From: Bacteroidales bacterium
GTDB lineage: Bacteria > Bacteroidota > Bacteroidia > Bacteroidales > WCHB1-69
DNA: 13,947 nt
NCBI GenBank assembly: GCA_012519525.1
Contig: JAAYQB010000089.1
Coordinates: 1-13,947, forward strand
Direction: 5' to 3'
The notes under the pieces were generated by a model. It did not search any database and was not told the DNA's origin. It saw only the letters and a list, made by a program, of their open reading frames with translations. Both the position numbers and the translations under genes were made by a program. This document shows, in pieces, positions 5,980-13,947 of the stretch; the stretch's first letter is position 1; the number at the start of each line of letters is the position of its first letter.

Positions 5980-8900
5980 ATGAAAAAAATAGGTCTTCTT
6001 TTTTGTGTGTTTTTTGTTTTTACACAAAATGTCAAAAGCCAAGTGTTTAATAGCTTTTCTTCTCAACCTGAGCATACTATTCCCGAAATGCTGTCTTTTT
6101 TTGAAAGTGCTAGCAAATCGTATAAAGATGGGATTGATAGTATGAAAACATTTTTTCCAATATTTTGGGGTAATTTATCGGAAAAAGAACAAAAAGCATT
6201 TATTGAAATTGCTAACCGAATGTTGAAAAAGAAAATGAAACCTTTTCCTCATTTTGCAACATTTATCAGTACTTATTCCGAGCTTGTAGAAACCTATCCT
6301 TCCGATGGAAATTTTCAAAAGTTTATAAAATGTTTACAGTATCATATAGAAAAAGAAGCGAATAAATATGTGGGTTTGTTGGAGTTGTATTCAGATTTTT
6401 TAAAAAACAATATTTTAAATACCTTTACAGGCACACGATGGATAGCGGAAAATTGCAATACATATTATTTTGATTTCGATAGCTTGCCTAAAATTATATT
6501 TCCGTCTTTGGATTTATTGGCTACAAATGATAAAGATAGTTTATTGGTTAAAAATACGGCGGGAGTTTTTTACCCAAGCACGTTGATTTTTCATGGTAAA
6601 AACGGGACAGTTGATTGGTCTCGAGTAGGATTAGACCCTGACGAAGTTTATGCCGAAATTCCCCTTTTTACTATTACTTTAAAAAGTCCTTCCATTGATG
6701 CTGAAAACACTGTTTATTACAATAAAAAATATTTTTCCGCCCCTTTACTCGGAAAATTAGAAGAGAAAGCAGTTACAACAACGGTAACGCCCGACAACGC
6801 AACCTATCCTCGTTTTACATCCTATAATAAGTTTATCACTATTAAAGATTTATATGAAAATGTTGATTATCGCGGAGGTATTTATGTAAAAGGAAAATCT
6901 TTTATAGGACAGGGAAGTGTAGATTTTTTAGCACAAATACATTTTAAACGAGAAGGAAAAACAGTAATTAGCACAAAATCCACTTCATTTTTATTAAAAG
7001 AAAATGTCATTGAATCTGCTTTATGTAATACGACAGTGTATCTTAAGAAAGATTCTATTTATCATTCGGCTATACATTTACGTTATAGTGTTCCTAAAAA
7101 AGAAGTATGGCTAATCCGTGGAGAAAACGGTTCGGAACGTATGCCTTTTTATGATACTTATCACCAACTTGAAATATATTCGGAAGCACTTTATTGGAAT
7201 TTAAACGAAGAAGCAATAGAATTTAAATTTCTTCCTGCAACAGGGGGGACTAATACTGCTGTCTTTGAATCGATTAATTTTTTCGAACAACATAGGATAG
7301 ATAAAGTACGTGTTTTTAGTAGGACTAATCCCATGCACACCCTTTATGAATTTTTTCGTTTAAATAAGACAAGAAAAGCAAGTCTGAAAGAAATTGCCGA
7401 TTTTTTCAAGTACTCTGAAAGCGACGTAAGAAGCTTTTTGTTTCAATTAGTTGAATATGGATTTGTGGATTACAATATGTTAACTGATGAAATCTTTTAT
7501 CATGATAAATTAGGCAATTATTTGATGAATGAAATAGGGAAAAAAGATTACGATATTTTACGATTTATCTCGTCGGTTCCGTCTCATATGAGCAATGCAA
7601 GTTTAAGTTTACTTAATTACGACCTTACTATCAAAGGGGTAGAATTAATCGTAGTGAGTGATACTCAGATAGTAAATATTTTTCCAAGTGATAAAAAAAT
7701 AATTATGCAAAAAAATCGAGATTTTATGTTCCATGGAAAAGTAGAAGCAGGATTATTCGATTTTTGGGCAAGCAATTGTAAATTTTCTTATGAAAAATTC
7801 AAAATGGATTTTGCTGTTATCGATTCAATCGTGTTATATGTAGAAGATAAAAGTGTAATCCCGGATTATAGAGGATATCCTTTACATCGTGTACAGAGTT
7901 ATATTGAAGATGTTTCAGGAACCTTGTATATTGATCAGCAAAACAATAAATCCAGTAGATTAAGTTTTCCCCGCTATCCCTATTTTGAAAGTAAATCCCC
8001 CGGGAAAGTATATTACGATCATGATTTTGTGTACAATGGTGTTTATGATAGAAATCGATTTTATTATTATGTTGATTTGTTTACAATAACACATATGGAC
8101 AATTACAATACGGACTCGTTGTTGTTTAACGGATATTTATATTCCGACGGAATTTTTCCGGATATTCATAAACCATTGAAAGTAAGACCTGATTTTTCTT
8201 TAGGATTTATCTATAATACCGGAGCTTCAGGAGCGCCTGCTTACTATGGAAAAGGGATGTTTACAAATAAAATTGATTTAAGTAATCAAGGGCTAAGAGG
8301 TAGCGGTACATTAGATTACAGTCAATCGCATGGAGAAGGAAAAGATTTAGTGTTTTTCCTCGACTCTATGAACGGATACTTTGAAAATTATCGAATAGAA
8401 GAACAAAATATTGGAAATGAATTTCCTTCTGTAAATGCAAATAATGTATATGTGCATTGGGAGCCTTATCAAGATGCTATGTATGTTAGAAGTGGAAAAA
8501 CCCCTTTTTGTATGTATAACGAAGCTTTTCTTAATGGACGTTTAGTCGTTTCTACGAATGGAGTAACGGGAGCAGGAAATATGAAGTATGGAATAGCTGA
8601 ATTAGCAAGTAGAGATTATACTTTTTTACACCATGAGTTAAAGGCTGACCATTTGAATTTTAGATTAAAAGATACGCTTATGAACGATTATCATATCAGT
8701 GCTTTCGACCATAAGACGCATATAGATTTTGAAAAACGATTTGGGAATTTTGTCTCTAATGGAACGGCATCTTATATCACATTTCCAATTAATATGTTTT
8801 ACACGCGTTCTCTTGAATTTGAATGGTTAATGGATAAAGATAATTTGTCGTTCAAGTACGATGATCCTTATGCGGAAGTAGATTTGAATGCCACAGATAT

Positions 8901-10482
8901 TCAAGAATTGTATCAAATGAAATCTTATGGTAATGAGTTAACGTCAACACATCCTGCTCAAGATTCATTGCGATTTACCACTAAAAAAGCAACTTACGAT
9001 TTAAAAAAATATGAAATTAAAGCCGAAGGAGTACGATTTATTGATGTTGCCGACGCAGCAATTTTCCCTAAGGAAGGTATTGTAAAAATATATAAACGAG
9101 CTGAAATCGGAACATTAAAAAAAGCAAAGATATTAGCAAATACGGATACGGAATATTATAAAATATTTGATGCTACGGCACAAATACAATCAAGAAACAG
9201 TTACGATGGGAAGGGATACTATAACTATATAGATGAAAATAAAGAAACACAACTTCTCTTTTTTGATTCTTTATGGGTAAATCGCAGTAATTTAACACGA
9301 GGAAGAGCTGTTATTGCCGGTGATAGCAGCATATTTACCTTAAGCCCTCATTTTTCGTTTAATGGAGAAGCGTTATTGTCGGCAGAAGACGAATTTCTTA
9401 CGTTTCAAGGAGGGGTAAAGTTATTGCATGCTTGCGATACCTCTTCCGTTGCTATTCGATTTAATGGAAAAATAGATCCGGATTCTATACTTATCCCTAT
9501 CAATGAAGATATTAAAGATATAAATAATAGAAAAGTAGTAGCTGCTATCGCTTCCGATAGAAGTGGTAATATATATACTGCTTTTGCTCGAGCAAAAAAT
9601 GCAGTAAACAATGCAGCATATATTGATGTACAAGGATATTTGACTTTTAACAAGGAATTAGAATCATTTGTAGTAGCAGATAAAGAAAAATTGGAAAATC
9701 TCGAATCCGAAGGAAATGTTATTTTACTCGAAAAAAATAATTGTATAGCAAGAGGAAGTGGAAATTTAGACTTAGGAACCAATTTAGGAAGAGTAAGTTT
9801 TATTCCTGTAGGAACCATTACGAATTACATGATTAATGATTCGGCACTTATTCGCATAGCAGCGGCTATGGATTTCTTTTTCAATGATGATTGTATGCGT
9901 ATTTTAGCAGAGACCGTAGATGGTTCTTATCAATTAGAAGGAATTGATATCGTTGAAAACGAAAACTATCAACATGCATTAATGAAGCTATTAGGTCCTG
10001 CCGATTTCAAAAAATCATATCCTGAATTAGCACAATATTACCGCTTTAAAAGATTACCTAAAAAGTTGCAAATGCCTTTCTTATTTGCAGATATTGAATT
10101 AGAATGGAATCAGTCAACAAAATCGTTTAACAGCAAAAGTAATATAGGAATTGCAGTTTGTGGAAAAAGAGAGGTTAATAAATATGTTCCCGGTTTATTT
10201 GAAATACAAAAACGAAGTAACAAAACCAATATTCAAATATATTTTGAAGTTGGTTCTGATTGGTTTTACTTTAATTATACAGGAGCATCCAATTCTATGC
10301 AAGTCTGCTCTTCGATAGGAAAGTTCAATGACATATTAAAAAACACACCACAGAAGAAGCGTCAATTAGAGTCAACCAAGGATTTACCTTCGTTTACTTA
10401 TAAACTTGCATCGGTACAATTGAAAAATAAATTTTTAAAAACCCATGATTGGGAAGGGAAAAAAGAAAAGGAAGATGAATAG
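5980..10482 (+). CDS. Very large exported protein of unknown function, with internal winged-helix-like segment
   Basis: I do not recognise a characterised family. The ATG at 5980 is preferred over an in-frame TTG two codons upstream because it gives a clean signal peptide: MKK, hydrophobic core 4-14, and a probable cleavage after V-K-S20 before Gln21. The mature protein is about 1480 residues. Residues about 30-150 look helical, with SEKEQKAFIEIANRM-like stretches. Residues about 150-450 are beta-rich. Residues about 455-511 read like a winged helix (ASLKEIADFF, SESDVRSFLFQLVEYGFVDY, then a hairpin DEIFYHDKL). From about 550 to 1330 the chain is rich in Tyr, Asp and Gly with repeated short strand-turn patterns such as GKGxF, GxGTLDY and GKGYYNY, which suggests a long beta structure such as a solenoid or stacked sandwich domains. 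The tail (WEGKKEKEDE) is charged and lacks an obvious type IX secretion C-terminal domain. No lipobox or TM helix is seen. It sits 61 nt after purL without a clear terminator between. The likely location is the periplasm or outer-membrane surface. Confidence 0.9.
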   Translation: MKKIGLLFCVFFVFTQNVKSQVFNSFSSQPEHTIPEMLSFFESASKSYKDGIDSMKTFFPIFWGNLSEKEQKAFIEIANRMLKKKMKPFPHFATFISTYSELVETYPSDGNFQKFIKCLQYHIEKEANKYVGLLELYSDFLKNNILNTFTGTRWIAENCNTYYFDFDSLPKIIFPSLDLLATNDKDSLLVKNTAGVFYPSTLIFHGKNGTVDWSRVGLDPDEVYAEIPLFTITLKSPSIDAENTVYYNKKYFSAPLLGKLEEKAVTTTVTPDNATYPRFTSYNKFITIKDLYENVDYRGGIYVKGKSFIGQGSVDFLAQIHFKREGKTVISTKSTSFLLKENVIESALCNTTVYLKKDSIYHSAIHLRYSVPKKEVWLIRGENGSERMPFYDTYHQLEIYSEALYWNLNEEAIEFKFLPATGGTNTAVFESINFFEQHRIDKVRVFSRTNPMHTLYEFFRLNKTRKASLKEIADFFKYSESDVRSFLFQLVEYGFVDYNMLTDEIFYHDKLGNYLMNEIGKKDYDILRFISSVPSHMSNASLSLLNYDLTIKGVELIVVSDTQIVNIFPSDKKIIMQKNRDFMFHGKVEAGLFDFWASNCKFSYEKFKMDFAVIDSIVLYVEDKSVIPDYRGYPLHRVQSYIEDVSGTLYIDQQNNKSSRLSFPRYPYFESKSPGKVYYDHDFVYNGVYDRNRFYYYVDLFTITHMDNYNTDSLLFNGYLYSDGIFPDIHKPLKVRPDFSLGFIYNTGASGAPAYYGKGMFTNKIDLSNQGLRGSGTLDYSQSHGEGKDLVFFLDSMNGYFENYRIEEQNIGNEFPSVNANNVYVHWEPYQDAMYVRSGKTPFCMYNEAFLNGRLVVSTNGVTGAGNMKYGIAELASRDYTFLHHELKADHLNFRLKDTLMNDYHISAFDHKTHIDFEKRFGNFVSNGTASYITFPINMFYTRSLEFEWLMDKDNLSFKYDDPYAEVDLNATDIQELYQMKSYGNELTSTHPAQDSLRFTTKKATYDLKKYEIKAEGVRFIDVADAAIFPKEGIVKIYKRAEIGTLKKAKILANTDTEYYKIFDATAQIQSRNSYDGKGYYNYIDENKETQLLFFDSLWVNRSNLTRGRAVIAGDSSIFTLSPHFSFNGEALLSAEDEFLTFQGGVKLLHACDTSSVAIRFNGKIDPDSILIPINEDIKDINNRKVVAAIASDRSGNIYTAFARAKNAVNNAAYIDVQGYLTFNKELESFVVADKEKLENLESEGNVILLEKNNCIARGSGNLDLGTNLGRVSFIPVGTITNYMINDSALIRIAAAMDFFFNDDCMRILAETVDGSYQLEGIDIVENENYQHALMKLLGPADFKKSYPELAQYYRFKRLPKKLQMPFLFADIELEWNQSTKSFNSKSNIGIAVCGKREVNKYVPGLFEIQKRSNKTNIQIYFEVGSDWFYFNYTGASNSMQVCSSIGKFNDILKNTPQKKRQLESTKDLPSFTYKLASVQLKNKFLKTHDWEGKKEKEDE

Positions 10483-10518
10483 ATTGTTATTAGTCGAAAA
10501 ATCAATTGATAAATATTA

Positions 10519-10526
10519 TAATTTTG
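10519..10526 (+). promoter_or_regulatory. -7 box (TAnnTTTG) upstream of the glycosyltransferase unit
   Basis: TAATTTTG matches the Bacteroidota -7 consensus exactly, and would start transcription near 10532, about 30 nt before the TTG start at 10562. No convincing TTTG lies at the -33 spacing. It would drive the three-gene unit that ends with nspC. The element match is direct; activity is inferred. Confidence 0.45.
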
Positions 10527-10561
10527 CAAACGAAATTAAGACATAAAAACGAATTGCTATC

Positions 10562-11740
10562 TTGAAAATATTTGTTATACTTTCGCGAGTTCCTTATCCG
10601 CTTGAAAAAGGGGATAAACTACGTGCTTTCAATCAAATAAGGGAACTATCAAAACGCCATGAAATTTATCTGTGCGCACTGAATGATGTCGCCCTACATC
10701 CCGATGCGAAAAGTGTTTTAGAAAAATATTGCAAAGAAATTTATATTTATTCTATTTCCAAATGGTCTATTATAATTAATGTATTGCGTTTTTTCTTTCA
10801 AGGAAAACCTTTGCAATGCGGCTATTTTTATAATGCAGCTATTCATAAAAAAATTCTCCGACTAATAGCGACAATTCAACCGGACCATATTTATAGTCAG
10901 TTAATTCGAACGGCAGAATATGTCAAGCATTGCAAGGTAAAAAAAACCATTGACTATCAAGATGCATTTTCAAAAGGTGCGGAGCGTATAATGGAAAAAT
11001 CCTCTTTTTGGAAACGTATTTTCTTTCGTATGGAAATGAAGCGATTGCAACAATACGAAAGAGATATTTTCGATTATTTTGATAATAGAACTATGATTAC
11101 AAAAGTAGATAGTTTATATATCAATCATCCGTTAGCCGAAACTATTACGGTTGTTCCTAATGGAGTAGATTTTTCTGTTTTTAGTCCTATAGAAAAAGAA
11201 AAACATTTTGATTTGATTTTTACGGGCAATTTTTCTTATTATCCTAATATAGATGCGGCTATTTATTTTTCACAAGAGATTCTTCCGTTTATAAAAGAAA
11301 AACACCCGACAATTAGAGTGGCTTTTTGTGGTGCCAATCCTTCTTCAAAAGTGTTAGCCCTTCAAAACGAAAATATTATAGTAACAGGATGGGTTAATGA
11401 TATGAAAGAATATTATGCTATGTCGCGTATTTTTATGGCTCCTATGCGTTTAGGAACGGGATTGCAAAATAAATTACTAGAAGCTATGGCAATGCATTTG
11501 CCTTGTGTAACATCTGTATTGGCAAGTGCTCCGTTAAATAGTGGAGAGAAAAAAAACATGCTCATTTGTAATTCTCCATTGGATTATGCTGATAGTATAG
11601 ATAAGCTGTTGTTGCAACCCGATTTTTATCAAGAGATAGCAACTAATGGTTATCAGTTTGTAAGACAAAATTATAAATGGGAAGATACAACGAGCATTTT
11701 AGAAAATCTTATTACTAATAATGAATCTGACAAAACATGA
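10562..11740 (+). CDS. GT4-type glycosyltransferase (group 1), TTG start
   Basis: The predicted GT-B retaining glycosyltransferase has 392 residues and should transfer a sugar from a nucleotide-sugar donor to a glycan or lipid acceptor at the cytoplasmic face of the membrane. The N-terminal acceptor domain opens with a strand and SRVPYPLEKGDKLRAF, the usual glycine-containing loop of this group (Gly17). The C-terminal donor domain shows VPNGVDFSVF (198-207), FTGNFSYYPN (220-229), VTGWVNDMKEYY, and the GTGLQNKLLEAMA block (298-310), in which Glu307 corresponds to the second Glu of the GT4 EX7E signature. Overall it resembles sugar transferases of the TIGR03087 (PEP-CTERM/exopolysaccharide-associated) type, but donor and acceptor cannot be read from sequence. 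The start must be TTG: an in-frame TAA lies at 10544-10546, no ATG or GTG lies between, and the TTG gives the standard N-terminal strand MKIFVILS. The stop overlaps the next start by ATGA, indicating translational coupling. Confidence 0.9.
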   Translation: MKIFVILSRVPYPLEKGDKLRAFNQIRELSKRHEIYLCALNDVALHPDAKSVLEKYCKEIYIYSISKWSIIINVLRFFFQGKPLQCGYFYNAAIHKKILRLIATIQPDHIYSQLIRTAEYVKHCKVKKTIDYQDAFSKGAERIMEKSSFWKRIFFRMEMKRLQQYERDIFDYFDNRTMITKVDSLYINHPLAETITVVPNGVDFSVFSPIEKEKHFDLIFTGNFSYYPNIDAAIYFSQEILPFIKEKHPTIRVAFCGANPSSKVLALQNENIIVTGWVNDMKEYYAMSRIFMAPMRLGTGLQNKLLEAMAMHLPCVTSVLASAPLNSGEKKNMLICNSPLDYADSIDKLLLQPDFYQEIATNGYQFVRQNYKWEDTTSILENLITNNESDKT

Positions 11741-12663
11741 ACGTATCTAAGAAAACATTTAAGAAAAAATCATTTTTTCGAGTAATAGGATTAATATTTG
11801 TTAACATTCTTTTTTCTCTTTTTTTAGCTGCTTTTATCGTACAATTTTTTCCTCCTATTTATTTTAAAACTACACAGATAGATTTGATTTTATTTACTTT
11901 AGTGTTTTTTGTACTCTTACAATTTGTACTTATTCGTATAGTCAAACGCTTTCTTTTTATACTATTACTATATCTAAGTCTTTTGGTCTGTATAGTACTG
12001 TATTCGTCTTTTACTAATAGTTGGTCGATGAGAACAATTTATACTAATGCTCAAATAAATGTAATTCAGTTATTTACGAGTATATCAAGTCAAGTAGCCA
12101 TCAAGCCGGCGGTAGATGTTGTTGTTCCTCATATTAGCATGCAACAGCGTATGCAACAAAAGGTAAATTATAAAGATTCGCTTGTTCGTGCGTTTGCTGT
12201 TGAGAAGTCGCTTTTATATTTTGACGATTATTATTTTAAATTCCGACAGATATGTCGGCAAATGTCTTTGTTTAAATATATTCGTGAAAATTTTAAATAT
12301 GTCAATGACCCTAAAGATTTTGATTATTTTGCTCCTCCTCAGGAAACAATACAATTAATGGCAGGCGATTGTGATGATTATAGCATTATGATGGCTTCAA
12401 TATTTAAAGCAATAGGAGCTGATGTCCGAATTATTTGGGCACCTAAACATGTCTATCCCGAACTCTACTGTGGAGATAAAAAAAGTTTTGATAATTATGC
12501 AAGTGCTATTTATTCTATTTTTGACGAAGAAATAGACAATAAGAAAATTTATTATAGAATAGATAAAAATAACGATTATTGGATAAATCTTGATTATACC
12601 GACAATTATCCGGGAGCTCGTTATTATAGCGAAGAAGTGTTGTATATTATTTATATAAAATAA
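11737..12663 (+). CDS. Membrane-anchored transglutaminase-like (cysteine protease-fold) protein
   Basis: The product has 308 residues. A basic N-terminus (KKTFKKK) precedes three hydrophobic segments at about 16-38, 48-69 and 72-92. The positive-inside rule (RIVKR between TM2 and TM3) places the rest of the chain outside the cytoplasmic membrane. The C-terminal half carries a transglutaminase-like domain: FKYIRENFKYVNDP, then GDCDDYS with Cys212 as likely nucleophile, APKHVYPE with His238, and NLDYTDNYPG with Asp286, giving the expected Cys-His-Asp order. Family members are acyl transferases, peptidases or inactive folds, so the reaction cannot be assigned; the catalytic triad appears intact. 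The gene starts inside the stop of the glycosyltransferase (ATGA) and ends 6 nt before nspC, so the three are almost certainly co-transcribed. A role in modifying a cell-envelope protein or glycan is plausible but unproven. Confidence 0.88.
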   Translation: MNVSKKTFKKKSFFRVIGLIFVNILFSLFLAAFIVQFFPPIYFKTTQIDLILFTLVFFVLLQFVLIRIVKRFLFILLLYLSLLVCIVLYSSFTNSWSMRTIYTNAQINVIQLFTSISSQVAIKPAVDVVVPHISMQQRMQQKVNYKDSLVRAFAVEKSLLYFDDYYFKFRQICRQMSLFKYIRENFKYVNDPKDFDYFAPPQETIQLMAGDCDDYSIMMASIFKAIGADVRIIWAPKHVYPELYCGDKKSFDNYASAIYSIFDEEIDNKKIYYRIDKNNDYWINLDYTDNYPGARYYSEEVLYIIYIK

Positions 12664-12669
12664 AAAGAT

Positions 12670-13824
12670 ATGGCTATAGATTTTGAAGTAATTCCATCTC
12701 CGGCTTATGTATTAGATAAGCGTGCATTACGTATTAATTTACAAATACTCAATCTGATACAACAAGAAGCCAATGTAAAAATTATTTGTGCGTTAAAAGG
12801 TTTTGCTTTTTGGCATGTATTTCCTTTAGTAGCTCAATATTTAAGTGGAGCTACGGCAAGTTCTTTAAACGAAGCTCGCTTGATTGTTGAAGAAATGGGT
12901 TGTGAGGCTCACACTTATTGTCCTATTTATAAAAAAGAAGAATTTGAAACCTTGTTAATCTATAGCAGTCATTTAACTTTTAACTCTTTATCTCAGTATG
13001 CGAGTTTTTACCGACAAGCAAAAGATTTTTCTAAGAAAGTTTCACTTGGATTACGTATTAATCCGGAATATAGCGAGGTAAGTACGGATATTTACAATCC
13101 GGGAATGCCCGACTCTCGTTTAGGAATCCCTCGCCGCTTATTAGGCGAACAACTTCCGGAAGGGATTGAAGGTCTGCATTTTCATGCTTTATGTGAAAAT
13201 GACAGCTATGTCTTAGAGCGAACATTGCATGCTATTGAAGAAAAATTCGGCAGTCTTATACACCAAGCAAAATGGATAAATATGGGAGGAGGACATCTCA
13301 TTACAAGAGAAGGCTATGATGTAGAACATTTGGTGAAAATATTAAAAGATTTTAGAAAAAGATACCCCAATTTAGAAGAAATAATTTTAGAGCCTGGCGA
13401 GGCTGTTGGTTGGCACACAGGTTATTTAGTTTCGACTATACAAGATATTATTCCTCAAGATAATTTACAAATAGCTATGTTAGATGTATCGTTTTCGTGT
13501 CATATGCCCGATTGTCTTGAAATGCCTTATAAACCTTCTATTATTAATGCAAGAAACCCTCGATTGGACGATAAATTTATTTATCGTATGGGAGGTGCTT
13601 CTTGTTTAGCCGGCGATTATATGGGAATGGGCGATTATGCTTTCGATGAACCGTTGGAAGTAGGCGAACGTATTGTTTTTGAAGATATGATTCATTACAC
13701 TATGGTTAAAACAACTTTTTTTAATGGCATTCAACATCCGCATATTGCCGTGTGGACAGAAAACGATGAATTTTTACTTCTTAAAAGCTTTCAATTTGAG
13801 GACTATAAGCAAAAATTATCCTAA
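12670..13824 (+). CDS. nspC: Carboxynorspermidine/carboxyspermidine decarboxylase
   Basis: This PLP-dependent, fold-type III decarboxylase removes CO2 from carboxyspermidine (or carboxynorspermidine) to give spermidine (or norspermidine), the last step of the aspartate-semialdehyde polyamine route. The 384 residues agree with the family (about 365-400). Lys43 in CALKGFAFW is the expected PLP Schiff-base lysine. Other visible blocks are GLHFHALCEND (168-178), the phosphate-binding NMGGGH (204-209), EPGEAVGW (241-248), SCHMPDCLEMPYKP (276-289) and GGASCLAGDYMG (308-319), where Cys312 and Asp315 match the active-site CxxxD region of the ornithine decarboxylase superfamily. The ATG at 12670 gives the usual short N-terminal strand before PSPAYVLDKR. 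The partner carboxyspermidine dehydrogenase is not in this window. The gene is last in the unit, 6 nt after the transglutaminase-like gene. The product is cytosolic. Confidence 0.95.
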   Translation: MAIDFEVIPSPAYVLDKRALRINLQILNLIQQEANVKIICALKGFAFWHVFPLVAQYLSGATASSLNEARLIVEEMGCEAHTYCPIYKKEEFETLLIYSSHLTFNSLSQYASFYRQAKDFSKKVSLGLRINPEYSEVSTDIYNPGMPDSRLGIPRRLLGEQLPEGIEGLHFHALCENDSYVLERTLHAIEEKFGSLIHQAKWINMGGGHLITREGYDVEHLVKILKDFRKRYPNLEEIILEPGEAVGWHTGYLVSTIQDIIPQDNLQIAMLDVSFSCHMPDCLEMPYKPSIINARNPRLDDKFIYRMGGASCLAGDYMGMGDYAFDEPLEVGERIVFEDMIHYTMVKTTFFNGIQHPHIAVWTENDEFLLLKSFQFEDYKQKLS

Positions 13825-13911
13825 TAATTAGTCGACCCTTAAAAAGCCAATTTATTTTGTCTTTGTATGAAAATAAGGTTGAAAATTGATAGAAATAATT
13901 TTTGAAAAAAG

Positions 13912-13947
13912 AGCAAAAAAGATGATTTCCATTTGTTCATCATCCTT
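13912..13947 (-). terminator. Hairpin terminator on the minus strand at the right edge
   Basis: On the minus strand, AAGGATGAT pairs with ATCATCTTT (nine positions, one G-T pair) around a 12-base loop, and is followed by six T, then GCTC and another T run. This is a plausible terminator for a convergent gene to the right of the window. The hairpin may also serve nspC on the + strand, but the bases after it are cut off. I saw no other terminator after nspC. Confidence 0.4.

Noticed and set aside
5655..6035. Minus-strand open frame of 126 codons spanning the purL/large-gene junction
   Set aside because: It is antisense to the conserved end of purL and the signal peptide of the next gene, gives a protein without recognisable features, and is expected by chance in AT-rich coding DNA.
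9405..9818. Minus-strand open frame of 137 codons inside the large exported gene
   Set aside because: It lies wholly opposite a continuous + strand gene, shows no domain, and overlaps another antisense frame in the same place; it is a shadow.
13863..13902. Short frame starting at the ATG after nspC
   Set aside because: It has only about a dozen codons, is AT-rich and has no supporting signal.

Overview
The window is AT-rich (roughly one third G+C by eye), and every recognisable gene lies on the + strand. It most likely comes from a member of the Bacteroidota, probably order Bacteroidales. PurL and PRPP synthetase carry sequence blocks I recognise as typical of Bacteroidales. Start codons lack Shine-Dalgarno sequences. 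Two upstream regions contain an exact TAnnTTTG, the -7 box of this phylum. A carboxynorspermidine decarboxylase of the type used for spermidine synthesis in this phylum is also present. I cannot place the genus.

Region 1 (1-990): the 3' end of a gene for a protein with a repetitive Glu/Lys/Val tail, closed by a strong intrinsic terminator. Next comes a small stand-alone lipoprotein gene of unknown function with its own terminator.

Region 2 (about 1100-5918): two purine genes in series. prs makes PRPP, and purL makes formylglycinamidine ribonucleotide (FGAM) from FGAR, glutamine and ATP. They are 77 nt apart, with a possible weak terminator or attenuator hairpin in the gap. prs has a plausible Bacteroidota promoter overlapped by an inverted repeat.

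Region 3 (5980-10482): one very large gene for an exported protein of about 1500 residues with no function I recognise. It has a signal peptide, long beta-rich stretches and, unexpectedly for an exported protein, an internal segment that reads like a winged helix. It is the best candidate here for something undescribed.

Region 4 (10519-13824): a tight three-gene unit. A GT4-type glycosyltransferase (TTG start) overlaps by ATGA a three-TM protein with an extracytoplasmic transglutaminase-like domain, followed after 6 nt by nspC (polyamine synthesis). Pairing a transglutaminase fold with a polyamine gene invites a hypothesis about polyamine conjugation, but this is inference only.

The last 120 nt are non-coding and end in a hairpin that reads as a terminator on the minus strand, so a convergent gene probably lies to the right. 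I saw no tRNA, rRNA, CRISPR, insertion sequence or other mobile element. The window looks like ordinary chromosomal sequence with one large uncharacterised exported protein.
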